Positions 22,705-35,737 of a stretch of DNA of 64,000 bases are shown piece after piece; within the stretch, counting starts at the first letter, position 1; each line of letters starts with the position of its first letter. The translations under genes were made by a program, and so were the position numbers. The notes under the pieces are model-generated. The model was not told where the DNA came from, made no database searches, and saw only the letters and a list, made by a program, of their open reading frames with translations. Origin of the DNA: Choanephora cucurbitarum (lineage: Eukaryota; Mucoromycota; Mucoromycetes; Mucorales; Choanephoraceae); the NCBI GenBank assembly GCA_025331435.1, contig JAIWNI010000015.1:310001-374000 (forward strand). Direction: 5' to 3'.

Positions 22705-23633
22705 TTTTATTCTATTAAGCATAAAGTGTCAGTTTAATTTTTTTTCTTACAATTTGTATTATTCATCAAGGTAAAAGGTCTCATGCAATCCATCTATTCA
22801 AGTTGAACAAGTAAGTTGAGAACTGGTTACTAGGCAGCACTGAAAGCATTTTGCTTCTAGTACAAGAGCGAATAAAGAAAGGTGATTCGTAATGTGAGCT
22901 CATGTATTTTCATGTGCGCTCATTTGGTCTATCTATGCATGCTGACTAACACTCTTCTTTCTTTTTTTGTTGAGAATATATTTGATGTCATGATTGTCGA
23001 TAGGTAATGTGGTATAAGCTGTGTCTCTCAATCTCAAGTTATTGCTGCGTTGAATAGATGGATGCATTCACCAATACCATGATGTGGGATGCATTACCTT
23101 TGAGTGTTGAAGAAGGAATTAACGCAAGCATCAGTTCACAGAGTTCATACATTCAATTGAGAGTCCGGAGATCGGAATATTAATGAGTGAGTGGGCCGGA
23201 TTTTTTTATCAATAGAAAAAATAAACCTCCATTCATGTCTAACACCAACTGTCATGAAGTTTTACTCGCATTAATTTCTGTTTGAGAGTAGCTCATGTAA
23301 CACATTAAGAAGCATTCTTTGTTTACAACTAAGACTATCAACTACGTTTAGGCATTTACTGTCTCTTAATTCTTTTTCTGTCTTTAAGGGATACAAGTGA
23401 ATCTTTATTACTTCTTTTAGGACCAAAAGCAAAATGATCATGCAGTACGTGTATCTCATTTCCTCTTGTCCTTCTAAAACCAGCACACACACACACCTTC
23501 TCTTTTGTAGATGTCTCGAAGTCGAACAAAACACAAATAAAACAACTAAAAATAAGAAAGAGGGGGTTCAAGGCAACCAAGGCCGTTGTACTCTTATTTT
23601 ATATATAAATGTGAATATGAGGTTGGAATGCAT
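22705..23633. other. Intergenic region between two ribosomal protein genes
   Basis: About 930 bases holding the promoter of the uL16 gene and the 3' region of the eS10 gene. Short open frames here are not convincing. No clear ribosomal-gene box was found on the uL16 side. Confidence 0.45.
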
Positions 23634-24330
23634 TTATTCGCGGTTACCACGACCTAAAGCAAAATAAAAATGAATGAGTTCAATTAATACATGGATGATA
23701 TACAAGAGCGTGTTAGGACTTACCAAGGCCACCACGGAATTCAGGCTTGAAGTCACCGGAAGCACCTTCCTTACGACGGTAGTCACCACGGTCACCACGG
23801 GGACCACGGTTTTCACGACCTTCACCGCCGACTATTAGAAAAAGAAAGTATAAAGTCAATCATCAGGAACATTCAATATAATCATAAAACACTCACAAGC
23901 ACGACGAGGGGCAGCAGGACGAGCAGACTTCTTAAGAGTAGCGGGAACAATTTCTTGAGGCAAGTGAAGGTCTATTGCACAAGAAATTAAATACTAGGAA
24001 GCGATCGACAAGGTAATCAGACACTTACATTCACGGAGGTAGTCAATACCCTCATCAGTGAGGGTATAGTAGTACCATTGCCAAGAGAATTGAGTCTTGA
24101 CAAGACCCTTGGAGGTCAAGGATTGCATAACCTTGATGACTTCGAGGTTGGGAACATCGAGATCAACGTGCTTGGGAGCGTTGTAATCCTTGGGGGCGAC
24201 CAAAGCACCGTCTAAAACAAATCAATAAAGAATTATGTCAACATCTGCAAGGTCGTATTCTGTGTTTGTTGTGTTTACCCTTGAAAAGAGCTTCGTAAAT
24301 GACCTTTCTGTTCTGCTTAGAAACAAGCAT
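23634..24330 (-). CDS. RPS10: Ribosomal protein eS10 (RPS10)
   Basis: Five exons: 24330-24279, 24211-24029, 23971-23897, 23831-23724 and 23653-23634. They join in frame to 145 residues. The start [17 protein letters not shown] and the block [20 protein letters not shown] are hallmarks of eS10, a winged-helix protein at the beak of the 40S subunit near the mRNA entry site. The C-terminal tail is Arg/Gly-rich ([18 protein letters not shown]) as in other eukaryotes. The last exon encodes only six residues plus the stop. High intron density and strong codon bias fit a highly expressed ribosomal protein gene. Confidence 0.96.
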
Positions 24331-25486
24331 GATTGTGCCTTCTAATAAATGGAAAAAAGAAGAGAAAGAGTGTGTGTCAATTTGATCTGTCTGCATCCAT
24401 CTCTGATCTAGAGTCATCCATCCATCTCTTCTAATCTAAATAATCTCCAAGTTCCCTATAGGTATGCATCTCTACTTACAATATGGTGATGAGAGAAGGT
24501 TTGTCTCTATTACGCATCATTTGCAACTCTATCAAGCCAGGTCGGAAGGGTAGTAAATTACCAAATATGGAAGGCGCTCGAAAGTCACAGCCGGTCAATC
24601 TGAGTCGAAGCTGCAAATGATAGATTTCACTTTTTCTTTTTCACGGCATAATCTTCTCTTTTATTTTTGTTTATATCGTTTCATTTTAATGGGTCAAGGT
24701 CTAACAGAAACAGAAAAGAAAGGAAGTGCAAGAGAGAGAGCCTCATGGACATCTTGCCTTTAATTGATTGTCACTTGTTTATCAAGCTTATGTCTACTCT
24801 GTTAGTCATGTACTATTCAAAGAGGGAAAAGGCTATTGCTTGCTATAGACAATGTTGCTTGCATTGTGATACATAGTAGTTCAGTTTTTGATTTCGATTT
24901 GAGCATCAAATGAATCATGATTGTATTGAACAGCACAACACTTCAAGAAATGTAAATTGACTGGAAGTGACTAGACTTAGTATAATTTGGTCAATAAGTC
25001 CAAGATACTAATACATTCTGACTATGCATCAACTTCAGAAGCAAAAGAAAGCAACAGAATTGTGTTGGCTTTGCCAAATCAAGTTATGAGATGGAAAAGA
25101 TAAAGACTTGTGTTCTCCTTGGGATTATAAGCTAATTAAAGAGAAGTGCTTGCTTAAGCTAAAGCAAAAAAAAAAGCTGGATGAGAAGAGCATTAGTCCA
25201 CATGCAAATGGCAGATTGTGCGTTTTATTGATAGTTAGCATCAATCTGCCTATTGAAGTGAAAGATATAATCTATGCATTTCACAGATGATTTGTATGGA
25301 AGCTTGAATCGGGTGTAACTCTTTTGAAGCGGAGCCATTACGTGGAGAGTGACGCATTCACTTTTTTTCTTGTTTCTAAATGTAAAGTGTTGCGCGTCCT
25401 GATAATTATAAACGCGAAGTAACTTTTCCTCCCTTTATTTCTCTCTTCCTTTTCTTATATATATACACAACTTGATAAAAAGAAAT
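24331..25486. other. Divergent promoter region between eS10 and Rpn1 genes
   Basis: About 1.15 kb between divergently transcribed genes. It includes a possible HomolD/HomolE-like pair (annotated separately) on the eS10 side and a GC-richer stretch near 25310-25410 before the Rpn1 start. Small open frames inside it have no coding character. Confidence 0.45.
24545..24589 (-). promoter_or_regulatory. Possible HomolD/HomolE-like boxes upstream of eS10
   Basis: Read on the gene strand, a TGTGACT heptamer lies at 24589-24583 and a CTACCCTTCC stretch at 24554-24545, about 215-260 bases upstream of the eS10 start. In fission yeast, ribosomal protein promoters use HomolD (CAGTCACA or its complement) with HomolE (ACCCTACCCT). 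The match is partial and rests on one gene. Confidence 0.22.
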
Positions 25487-28400
25487 ATGGTCAACGAAAA
25501 GAAAGAAGAGACTGTCACTAAGACTACAGAAGAAAAGGTCAACGATAAAAATGACAAGAAGAACAAGAAAGAACAAGAAGAAGAACTTGTAAGATGAAAG
25601 CAAAAAAAAAAGAGAGTCAACGTAATGAGTCTCATCTCCTTTCTGCCTTTGTACATATAGTCTGAAGAAGATCAGCAGTTAAAGAATGAATTGGAATTGA
25701 TGGTTGAACGCTTAGGGGTAAAGAAAGAAAGAAGCACATTATATGATCATTCTGGCTTACGTCGGACGTTTATATAGGAAGACAAGACAGAGCTTCATCG
25801 TCCTGCACTTGAACATTTGCGTACAGCCATTCGTACTTCAACTAGCTCCATGACATCTGTGCCAAAGCCTCTCAAGTTCTTGAGTCGATTCTATCCTTCT
25901 TTAAAGAAACTTCATGAATCATGGCCTGAATCTGCTGACAAGAAATTGTTTGCAGATATTTTGTCAGTCTTGTCCATGAGTTATGCTGAAGAAGGTCAGC
26001 GCGAGACCTTGAGATATAGATTCATCGGTTCTACTGAAGAAGATATCGGTTCATGGGGTCATGAATATGTTAGACATCTTTCAGGCGAGATTATGCAAGA
26101 ATACCAAGCACGCTTAGAAAACGACCAATCAACAGAAGAGCTTATCAACCTAGCTTTGGATATTGTACCATTCTTCTTGAAGCACAATGCAGAGGCTGAT
26201 GCCGTTGATCTTTTGCTTGAAGTTGAATCTATCGATCAATTGACGCGCTTTGTTGACAAAAACACTTATGAACGTGTCTGTCTTTATATGGTTGGGTAAA
26301 GTGTGATTTTTTAGAAAAAGGCTGAGATTGTTTGAAATTGATATGTATTTTTTTTTTAGTTGTGTCAATCTACTTGCTCCTCCTGATGACCTTGAATTCC
26401 TTAAGACTGCTCGTGCCATTTACCTCCAACAAGGAAAGTATGCTCAAGCACTCAACTTGTCTATTCGAGTAGGCGATATGGATTTGATCAAGGAAGATTT
26501 TGAACAATGTCCTGATCCGTAAGTTATTTTTTTTGTACAGTTTATTGAGACCTTTGGACTGAACACTTGAATTAGGTTACTCAAGAAGCAAATGGCATTC
26601 CAACTTGCTCGTCAACAAATTCACATCGAAACAGAAGATGCTGATTTAAATGCATGTATCAACAACTCCAACCTCTCCAACTATTTCCTCTCACTCGCTC
26701 GTGAATTGGACGTGATGGAACCTAAAGTACCTGAAGATATTTACAAAAGTCATTTGGAAAACCATCGTACTGCATTCAGCAGCAACATCGACTCTGCACG
26801 CAACAACCTCTCTTCTACCTTTGTCAATGCCTTTGTCAATGCTGCTTTCTGTAAGGACAAATTGATGGTAACTGAGGATGAAAGTGATTCATCTTGGGTA
26901 TACAAGACAAAGGAACATGGCATGACCAGCGCTACTGCTTCTTTGGGTTTGATTTCCCTTTGGAATATCGAAACAGGTTTAGGCTTGATTGATAAATACT
27001 TGTATTCTACTGATGATTATATCAAGGCTGGTGCTTTGCTTGGCATTGGTATCTTGAACTCTGGTGTTAGAGAAGAATCTGATCCTGCCTTGGCTTTATT
27101 GTCTGAACATTTGGAATCTGATAGTGTTTCAGTGAAGCAAGCTGCTATTTTTGGGTAAAACTTTTTAAGAAAATTGTGTAGAAAGAGGAACTGATTTCAT
27201 TATATAGTCTTGGTCTTGCTTATGCTGGTTCTGCTCGCGAAGAAGTATCAGAACTGCTTTTGCCTTTGGTCAGTGATACAGGTTTGGCTATGGAAGTTTC
27301 TTGTTTAGCTGCTTTATCATTGGGTCTTGTGTTTGTTGGTACTTGTGAAGGTGATATTGCTAGCACTATCTTACAGACCATGATGGATCGTAAGGTCACC
27401 TACCTCAAGGAAACCCATTCTCGTTTCATGGCATTGGGTCTTGCCCTTCTGTATCTTGGTAAGCAAGATGCCTGTGAAGCCACATTAGAAACTCTCAACA
27501 TCATCACACACCCTCTTGGTTTCCAAGCTATGGTACTGGTTGAAGCTTTGGCTTATGCTGGTACAGGCAATGTCTTGAAGGTTCAGAAGATGCTTCATTT
27601 CTGTAACGACCACTTTGATAAAGAAAAGGAAGACGACACATTCCAAGGTTTCGCCACTCTTGGTGTTGCCTTGATCGCTATGGGTGAAGAAGTTGGTTCC
27701 GAAATGTCTTACCGTACATTTAACCATTTGGTATAGTTTATTTGTTTTTCTTTTTAGGTCATTGGATAACTGATCATCTCTTTTTTTTTTCTTAGATGCA
27801 CTATGGTGAACCTGTCATTAGAAAGGCTGTTCCTTTGGCCTATGGTATCTTGTGTGCCTCTAATCCTCAAGTCAACATTTTGGATACACTTAGTAAATAC
27901 TCACACGACAGTGATAGCGATGTTGCCATCAGCGCCATCTTTGCTATGGGTCTTGTAGGTGCTGGTACAAACAACGCTCGTCTTGCTCAAATGTTACGAC
28001 AATTGGCCAGTTTCTACCACAAAGATGCCTCTAGTTTGTTTATGGTTCGCATTGCTCAAGGTTTATTACATATGGCTAAGGGTACAATGACATTAAATCC
28101 TTTCCACACCGATCGTCAGATCATGTCTCCTGTTGCCATTGCTGGTTTGTTGACCAGTGTCATGGCCTTTACTGATCAAAAGACATGTAAGTGATCTATC
28201 CATATCTGATTTTGCCTCAAACTAACTGAAGGAGAAACTATAGTCATATTTGGCAAGTACCATTACTTCTTGTACTCTTTAGTCACAGCCATGTATCCTC
28301 GTTTCTTGATCACCTTTGATGAATCTGTAGAAAACTTGCCTGTCACAGTACGTGTTGGTCAAGCTGTTGACGTTGTTGGTCAGGCTGGTCGACCAAAGAC

Positions 28401-28613
28401 TATCACCGGCTTCCAAACACACTCTACGCCTGTTCTTCTTGCTCACTCAGAGCGTGCTGAACTTGCTACTGAAGAATGTAAGTGGATTGTTTGTTGAAAG
28501 AAAGGACTATACTGATTTTATTTTCTGTTCTAGATTTATCTTTAGCACCCGTTTTGGAAGGCATTGTGCTCTTACGAAAGAACCCTGACTACATGGAAGA
28601 AGATAAAGAATAG
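25487..28613 (+). CDS. RPN1: 26S proteasome regulatory subunit Rpn1 (PSMD2)
   Basis: Nine exons: 25487-25588, 25661-25717, 25778-26295, 26360-26518, 26576-27154, 27208-27730, 27796-28186, 28244-28477 and 28534-28613. They give 880 residues, the usual length. After an acidic and lysine-rich start come [19 protein letters not shown] and the Rpn1 N-terminal blocks. Proteasome/cyclosome repeats form the toroid ([46 protein letters not shown]). The C-terminus ends with [19 protein letters not shown], typical of Rpn1. Rpn1 is a base subunit of the 19S particle that docks ubiquitin-like shuttle proteins and Ubp6. All splice sites are in frame and canonical. Confidence 0.97.
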
Positions 28614-28818
28614 ATAACAAAACAAAAAAGCAAGACAAATAAAATAAGACTTTAAAAAAGCAAATGAATAAGACAATGAGCTTTCAAACCTTACTCTTTA
28701 TACAATTCATGCATATTGACAAAGGGCTTTAATGTGACTGTGTGTGACGCTCTTGAGATTATAAATTGTTTGTAGAGCCGATTTACTGACAAAGTACATT
28801 TATATCAGAAGCACAGTA

Positions 28819-30078
28819 ATGCTAACTCGCGAACTGTATAATGGTGATAAAATACCTGTCTTAGGGTGTATGTGATAGAAAATGCAGAAGCATATCAGTC
28901 AAGCGAAATAGTTATTTACGCCTTTCCTTTTAAAGTGGGCACTTATAGACTCAAAACAATAGAAGAGCTTCGACCCGTAGTGTATGAAGCCATTCGTTCA
29001 GGTTATCGATTGATAGGTATGTCATAGTTAAGGCATATCCAAAAAGAAAAGAGAGTTCTCAAATTAGGTTCTATAGATTCAGCTACTGTCTATCGTAACG
29101 AAGAAGCTCTTGGTCAGATTTTAAAGGAAGTCTTTGCTGACCCCTCATTTGGTGTGAAAAGAGAAGATTTGTTTATTACCTCAAAACTTTGTAAGTCATA
29201 TATTTACACAAAATCAATCGAAAACAAGATTGGGTGAATATCAACTTGTCTATAGCTCCTCAGGATCAAGGATATGAATCTTGTTATCAAGGTAAAGTCA
29301 CCAGTTTCCTTTAAAGATGCGAAGCAAACTTGACATTATCTCTAGCTGTGATGGATTCCTTAAAACGTTTTGATTTGGAATATCTTGATTTGTATCTTAT
29401 TCACTGGCCAGGGTAAAGAGAACATACACAAAAGAAAAGAAGAGTAGTCAGCTTATCATTTTTCTCTCTTGTTTTTTATTGTTATAAAGTACCGCAAGGA
29501 AAAGACTCTCTGATCCTGTGAATCAAACAAATCGTACAGAGAGTTACAAAGCCTTAGAAAAGTTATACAAAGAAGGAAAGATCAGGCACATTGGAGTTTC
29601 TAACTATACAGTGCATCACTTGAAGCATCTGATAGAGAACTGCACTGTTGTTCCGCACGTCCATCAATTTGAATTACATCCATGCCTTTATCAGCCCGAA
29701 TTACTTGAATTCTGTCAAGAACACAAGATTCAAGTCCAAGCTTATTCAAGTCTAGGCGAAGGTAATCTAGTGAATGGACAGATTCGACTTCCTTGTCTTG
29801 AATCCATTGTCAAGAAATACAACACCTCAGCTGCTTCTGTCTTGCTTAGATGGGCTGTTCAACATGGCTGGATTATCATACCCAAGTCAAGAACACCAGA
29901 TCGAGTAAAGGAAAATGCAGGTGTCTTTTCTTTTGAACTTGAGAATGAGGTAAGTAATCATATAGAAACAAATCTATTAAACTAACGTATATCACATCAA
30001 CAGGACATGGCACAACTTGATCTTGTCCATCAGTCAGAACCTCATCGTTTCTGTTGGGATTCTACTGATATCTATTAG
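28819..30078 (+). CDS. Aldo-keto reductase
   Basis: Seven exons: 28819-28867, 28936-29016, 29077-29190, 29256-29291, 29346-29412, 29490-29949 and 30004-30078. They give 293 residues. The AKR catalytic tetrad is visible: Asp and Tyr in IDSATVYRNE, Lys in ITSKLS and His in LYLIHWPG. Further family blocks are KIRHIGVSNYT, ELHPCLYQPEL and IIIPKSRTPDRVKEN, which binds the NADPH phosphate. Such enzymes reduce aldehydes and ketones with NADPH; the substrate cannot be told from sequence. The first intron uses a GTATGT donor at 28868, chosen because the GT two bases earlier closes the frame. Confidence 0.9.
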
Positions 30079-30390
30079 ATGAAAAAAATGACTGTCAGAA
30101 GTTGCTTATCGTTATTATGCAATGTATGCATAAATATGCTTTCTGTATAAACATCTTTCTTTGCCTTTTGACTTTACAAATTAAAATAGTGGGTTCTAAA
30201 TATGTAAATCTGTATTTGCTAAAATAAGAGCTTAAAAAAAGAAGAACCTTAAAGTAGACATCTTGTGTATCACGAGAATGGTCTGTTTGTTTTTTGTTTT
30301 GTTTAAAAAGAAACGCATAAATTTGTTGAAAGCTGATATTGCTTGCATGAAAATTGTGTATATGCCCTTTCTTATTTTTTTTTATTATTA
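30079..30390. other. Spacer between convergent genes
   Basis: A 312-base AT-rich spacer between two stop codons of convergent genes. It holds both 3' UTRs; no other feature was seen. Confidence 0.5.
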
Positions 30391-32207
30391 TTATTCCTTT
30401 ACAGTAAGTTTGGCAATACTAGCCTTAAGCTTAGCTTGATCATACATCTGATAAGCTAATTCTTCTAAAGGAATATTATCCAGTAACTGTACTGTGATAC
30501 GAGGAGCATGTTTAATGCCTGTTGCCTATACATAAAATAAAAAATGAGAAAAAAAAAAGTGATGACAAGCAAATAATAAAAATCAAACCTTCACAAGAGG
30601 AAATAGTCGATCACCTAGTAATTGTTTTTGTTTGTATAGCTCTAGACCCTCTAGGGTCTTTAGGAATTTTTCGACTTCTTCGCGCAGAGAGTTTTTATCA
30701 GCATCTGAGTCATGGACTTGTTTTGGTGCTACAATAGGAATAGCTTTGGATCCCGGAGGTGGTAATTTAATTTCCTTCTTGATAAATTCGCTGAGTGGTT
30801 GATGGTGATTAGGGGGATAATAATAAGGATGGGTGGCATTAAAGATAGGTGCAGTAGAAACAACATGATTGAAGCTGGCATGAAGCCCATTTCCGGTATG
30901 ACCTTGTCGCTTCTTCTGTTGCTCTGTTGCTTGCTGTATAATTGTCTTGGGCTGAGGGTTTTCTTGAAAGACATCAAGCGAATCTTTAGCACGCTTTACA
31001 CTAGACTTCAGAAAGACACTGTTGAATAGGCAGGTGGCTAAATCTTTCTTCTTGAGTGTGAGCAGCATGTCTACAATGTCTTGAACATAGTTTGTATCCT
31101 GAAGCTCTTCAATTGACATGACGGCTTGTGTAACTATATTTCTTCTTTTATCTTGTGAGCTGCTGTTCCCTGTAGACCCGCTAGGAGAAGACTCAACAGA
31201 ACTGCGTCGACAAGAAGAAGACGAGTTTTTTGTGGTGATTAGATTACGGTCTATAAGTGAAGAGGGTAAGCGATGCTTTTCAACAAGTATATTATCCTCA
31301 TCAAAGGATTGTGTGTAGAGGAATATACCAGATGTCATTGGTGGTGGGAGTTGATTAGAAATTGTTTTTGCAACATTTGGCGTATGAGGATAAGGAAGGT
31401 TTGTGTTACGCGGAAGCGATGGGTATGTCTAATAGTTTAATTTTTGTTGTTAATGTAAACAGCAAAAGATGCCTTCTATTTATATCTATTACCTGCTGGT
31501 ATGGTTGAGGATATTGTATGTTGTTTTTTATGCTGGTTCCGATGACTTGATATTCTCGTCTTTTATCTTTATTTGTTGTTGTTGCTGCAGGTAGAACAGA
31601 TTTGGTAGTATGATGGTGGTGATGGTGCTGGGTATTTTTGTATTTCTGTGATTCCAAAATGCAATGACGTCGGTCCAGATGGGGTAATTGATAGTTGTTG
31701 GCTTTCTGGTTCTTGGGGAAGGGAAGGGCCATCATTCCTTGGTTGGGATAAGCCTGTTCAGTGAAAGGTGCTTTCTCTCGAGGCTTTTTGGGTTCATGAA
31801 AGGTGACAACGATGGGCTTTGAAAAGATGTAAACACCGTTCATTTCTTGTTTGGCAAGCTGTGCTTCTTCTGTGGAACTAAAGCTTACAAAACCGAAGCC
31901 CTTGGAGACTCGTGTTTCCTCATTCTTCATAACACGAGCAGAAACGATACGACCAAAATCTTTAAAATGATTGAAGAGATCGTTACTTTCGACCCTTAAA
32001 TCAAGGTTTTTAATGTATAGATTTGTGTAATCAATCTCTGAACTAGGTCTTTGAAAATTCATATTGTTTTGCTAAGAAGAAAAAAGTTTAAAAGAAGAAA
32101 GAAAATAAAAATAAAAGAAGCTGTATACTTACAGGTAAGGAAGGGTATAAATAGGCAGAAGATTTAACTTTTCCAAGTGTATAGGGAATGACAGAAGTAT
32201 TAATCAT
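30391..32207 (-). CDS. PABP-like protein with one RRM and a C-terminal MLLE domain
   Basis: Exons are 32207-32133, 32071-31493, 31428-30589 and 30525-30391, coding 542 residues. An RRM occupies about residues 35-115, with RNP2 as LYIKNL and RNP1 as KGFGFVSF. The adjacent segment FSKPIVVTFHEPKKPRE is typical of poly(A)-binding proteins. A long low-complexity region (His run, Ser/Asn-rich) follows. The last 75 residues form an MLLE/PABC domain (LREEVEKFLKTLEGLELYKQ, KQLLGDRLFPLVKATGIKHA, ITVQLLDNIPLEELAYQM). MLLE domains bind PAM2 peptides. Canonical Pab1 has four RRMs, so this is a divergent relative, possibly a regulator of specific mRNAs. The MLLE exon is separate and intact. Confidence 0.83.
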
Positions 32208-35200
32208 AATTTAACTTTTTTTTTTCAAAAAAAAAATGTATATAAAGAGAAGAGGGAAGAAGAAAGGAAAGACGATAAAACGACCGTATCATGCAAAACA
32301 AAAGGTCTCTTTTAAATACAAGAGAGACACAAAACACGTGCTACCAACATGACATCTTTTTTTTTCCTTTTTGCACGCTCACAAGTCATAAACCAACACA
32401 AGCAATAACCTTTCTCGAACTGACATTGCATCAGACCTAAAAAAGGGGATTGAGTTCATCACTATTGTTTGTGTTCAGAATGCTTCGGGTACTTTACTGT
32501 AGCACATCTGAACTGACAACTTACACTTCTTTGTGAGGCTTCTGAATTCATCATTAGGAGTTTGTTTTAAAAAGGGACAAGTGCAAAATTTCCATAAGGA
32601 AATAATGATATAAAAGAAAAGAAGGGGTGTGTGTGTGGAAGGAGAAGGGAGGAGGAGAGGATGAAATTAGATGACAGGTGAAAAAATAAATGAAGCACAT
32701 TTGTAGCACCATCATTTGAGGCAACTGCAGTCGTTCTACTGCTGCTTAAAGAAGAAAAAGATGCTCAGACTTTAGGAAAGCAACTGATTGGTGTGTTTTG
32801 TACAGTTTCATCCGAATTTAGATTTTCACAATTTATTAAAATAAAATGAAAAAGTAAACACTAGTTTCGCTGCAGTTCTTGTATGTAAATGCATTAAAAG
32901 TGTCAAACCTTGGGAGAAGCGATAGCTTATGCTTAAACTGAAAAATACAAGAAAGAAAAAGCTTGGCCCAATAGGACAGATATGTCATTTAATTTAAAAT
33001 AGAATCTCGATAGAGAGGTAAGGGATAGAATTTGAGAAATCTTTTGATACCCGAGCCTAGTTACACTGCTCTTCTTGAATGTGTTACTTTGTTTGCTGTA
33101 AACTAGGCTATTACACTCTTTCACAACAATTCAATCGTATAATGATAGCCACTATTTAGCATTGTAACCCTAAGTATCCTCTGTTTATAAGCTGAAAGGT
33201 CAAGTAGCCTCTTCTTAAAGAGAAGAAAAAAAATCAAGATAGCCTTGGTGAAGTTCTCATCAGACCCAATACATGCAAAAACCAATCGATCTCTCCTCCA
33301 ATTACAGTTCCCTATTATGAATAGTGAAATTGTTATTTAGAAACCACAAGCTCATTGTTTCTTAAGAGTTGATAATTACTTTTTTTTTTATAAATGGTAG
33401 AAAATAAGGTAGCTGCTCTATTTTCTTAAATAAGGTCTATAGCAGCCGACATTTGTCTCAAATTACCAATCGGAATACGCTAAAATACTTTCGGAAAGCA
33501 ACTTGTGTAATATAGAATATCGAGTTACATGCTTGGCAGAAGAAAAAGAAGAAGAAAGAGAGATACCAGCACTCTAATTTCATCTCTCTCTTTCTTTCAG
33601 CCATATAACTCAATAGCTAAAGGAAAGATAAAAGAATAATTCTAAATGAACTAATCATATTACTGCCATTCCATGTTGAAAATGCTGATATCATGTATGT
33701 AGAGATATGCCAAAAGTAGTATGATATTTTTTTTTCATTTCATAAAAATTAGGCGTTTATTTTTACACAGTGTGTTATTGGTGCAACTCACCTATGATTG
33801 AGAGCACTAAATTAAATGTAAAGATGATGTTTAGTGTGACAAAGCCATTGGGTTTCTGTCTCTCCCTTCTTCCTCAAATTAGAATCCAGAGGATAGAATC
33901 TAGCGCGTATCATGTGCTCAAATTAGTTATTATTACTATACACCTTTTTTTGAGATATGCGGCCATGAATTTATGCAGTTCGAAAAGATGTGCAAGGAGA
34001 CTGATAATCTGCAGGAAAGGGCCAAGTCAAAAAAAGACTGTACTACAAGACCGTTTTCTTTTGTTCAATAATAGTTGGCGTTATCATAGAACTATGTAGA
34101 TCTATGTACATGCTATGATAGAGTTCAAAAGATATGAAGAAAGAAGAGGTCACTTTTAATAGTGTAAAACTTCAATCATTCAGCGATTACTGTAAGAAGG
34201 AGGAACCTATCAAAAGATCATATTTGTATAAATTAAGAGCCTATTTCTGGAAATAGAGTGCATACAGAAAATTTCAAATTGCACCGGTGAAAGATTCCAG
34301 AACTCTAGAAAACCAATTATTTGCACTATGGGAGAGAAAGAGACCTTTTGTTAGAATCAATTGTCAAAATTGACCCCGTTTCATTTGATCAACATAGAGT
34401 CTATGCGAGTTTAAGCGACAATTCGTTTATAACATAAATTAGAAAGCAAGAGGAGATACATTCTGTCACATTCGAGTCTCATTTTCGCCTTACTTGACCT
34501 CCTTTCAAAAGCATATTTAGAACTCCAAAGCCTTCATTTTTGTGAATTTCATTAATTTAAGGAACAGAATAGATCAGCCATTTTAAACTAAGGTTTTTTT
34601 TGGCTGACTTTCTTTAAAACACACACGATTCGATTTAGATAAATGTGATGCTTATTCTTGTATTCGTTAATCAACGATAGCGAGATTGATCTCTCTCTTT
34701 CTCTCTACTCCTTAAGTAAAACAAAAAAGTAGTGATTTCATTGTAATATCACAACAATATAGAATTGCCCTTACACAGTAGATCACTCGATATAAGATAA
34801 GTTATCCTTATTCAACATGCTTTTACATGGCTCAAGATGGCAACTCATTTCAAGGGATTGTCACTCTTAAATCAAATAAGCAATTACTGTGCTTTTTAGG
34901 GTTAGCCAGAGAATCGAACATGAAAATCCCAAGTAGGTTATCATGCTGACAATTTTACACTTAGGCAATGTAACAATTTCTTTTAAGTTTGATACAGATA
35001 TCTTGTTATATTCAGGTTATATTATGTTGTCTTATAGCTACTGTGGCAAGATACGAATAGATATGCAAGGTAATAGAGTTCATTGAATTTTTGCTATGTT
35101 TGTATCATGAGTCATTTGTATAGACTAGGAAAAAAAAGCTCTTTCTTTGGCCATGAAAGAATACGAATTAGATCTGTCACATAGGAGAGTAAAGTCTGTT

Positions 35201-35737
35201 AAGCGTTGGCTTCCTAAGCTTTATTTCTTTATCAACACCAAGCGACATAAAAAAAAAGCTAAGACAACACTTTAGGATGCGACAGTATAATGGTATTTTC
35301 AAGTCAAGTTATTTTAACTACGCACTATACTCAAGTATATATATATATCAATTTCAGTGATCATTTTTACCTGGATGATATCATGTACAACACACAGAAC
35401 AGTATAGAACAACTTCAACTTATCTTTTGTTTTGCTTTTTTTTACCCCATAAACTGTATTCCAAAGTAAAGCTTAAAACAAACTGAAAGGTCCTCAACAA
35501 GCTCTATTTAGATGCAACAAAAATATGCTAGAGAATGGTTTCCTTAACGATCTAATTTGATTGGAAGATATATTTAGTCTCCGAAAATGACTCAAAAAAC
35601 CTGTAAAGAAGTCTCTCGTCCCCTTCTTTTTTTTTCTCTCTCTCTTTTCATTTAGAGTCCGTTTGTAGCGCCGCCTTCTTTTTTTCTCCTTCCATTGTAT
35701 ATTGACCGTGTTCTTTAGTTATAGCCAGTGAAAAAAA
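32208..35737. other. 3.5-kb gene desert
   Basis: AT-rich sequence with frequent stops in all frames. The longest plus-strand frame, 33770-34099 (about 109 codons), has no recognisable domain and may be chance. A TATATA run lies near 35336-35348. A CT-rich tract at 35625-35660 sits just before the Zn2Cys6 gene and likely belongs to its promoter. I see no intact transposon or RNA gene. Confidence 0.45.

Noticed and set aside
33770..34099. 109-codon plus-strand ORF as a gene
   Set aside because: No ATG-led start in good context, no domain, no splice partners, and composition like the surrounding AT-rich DNA.
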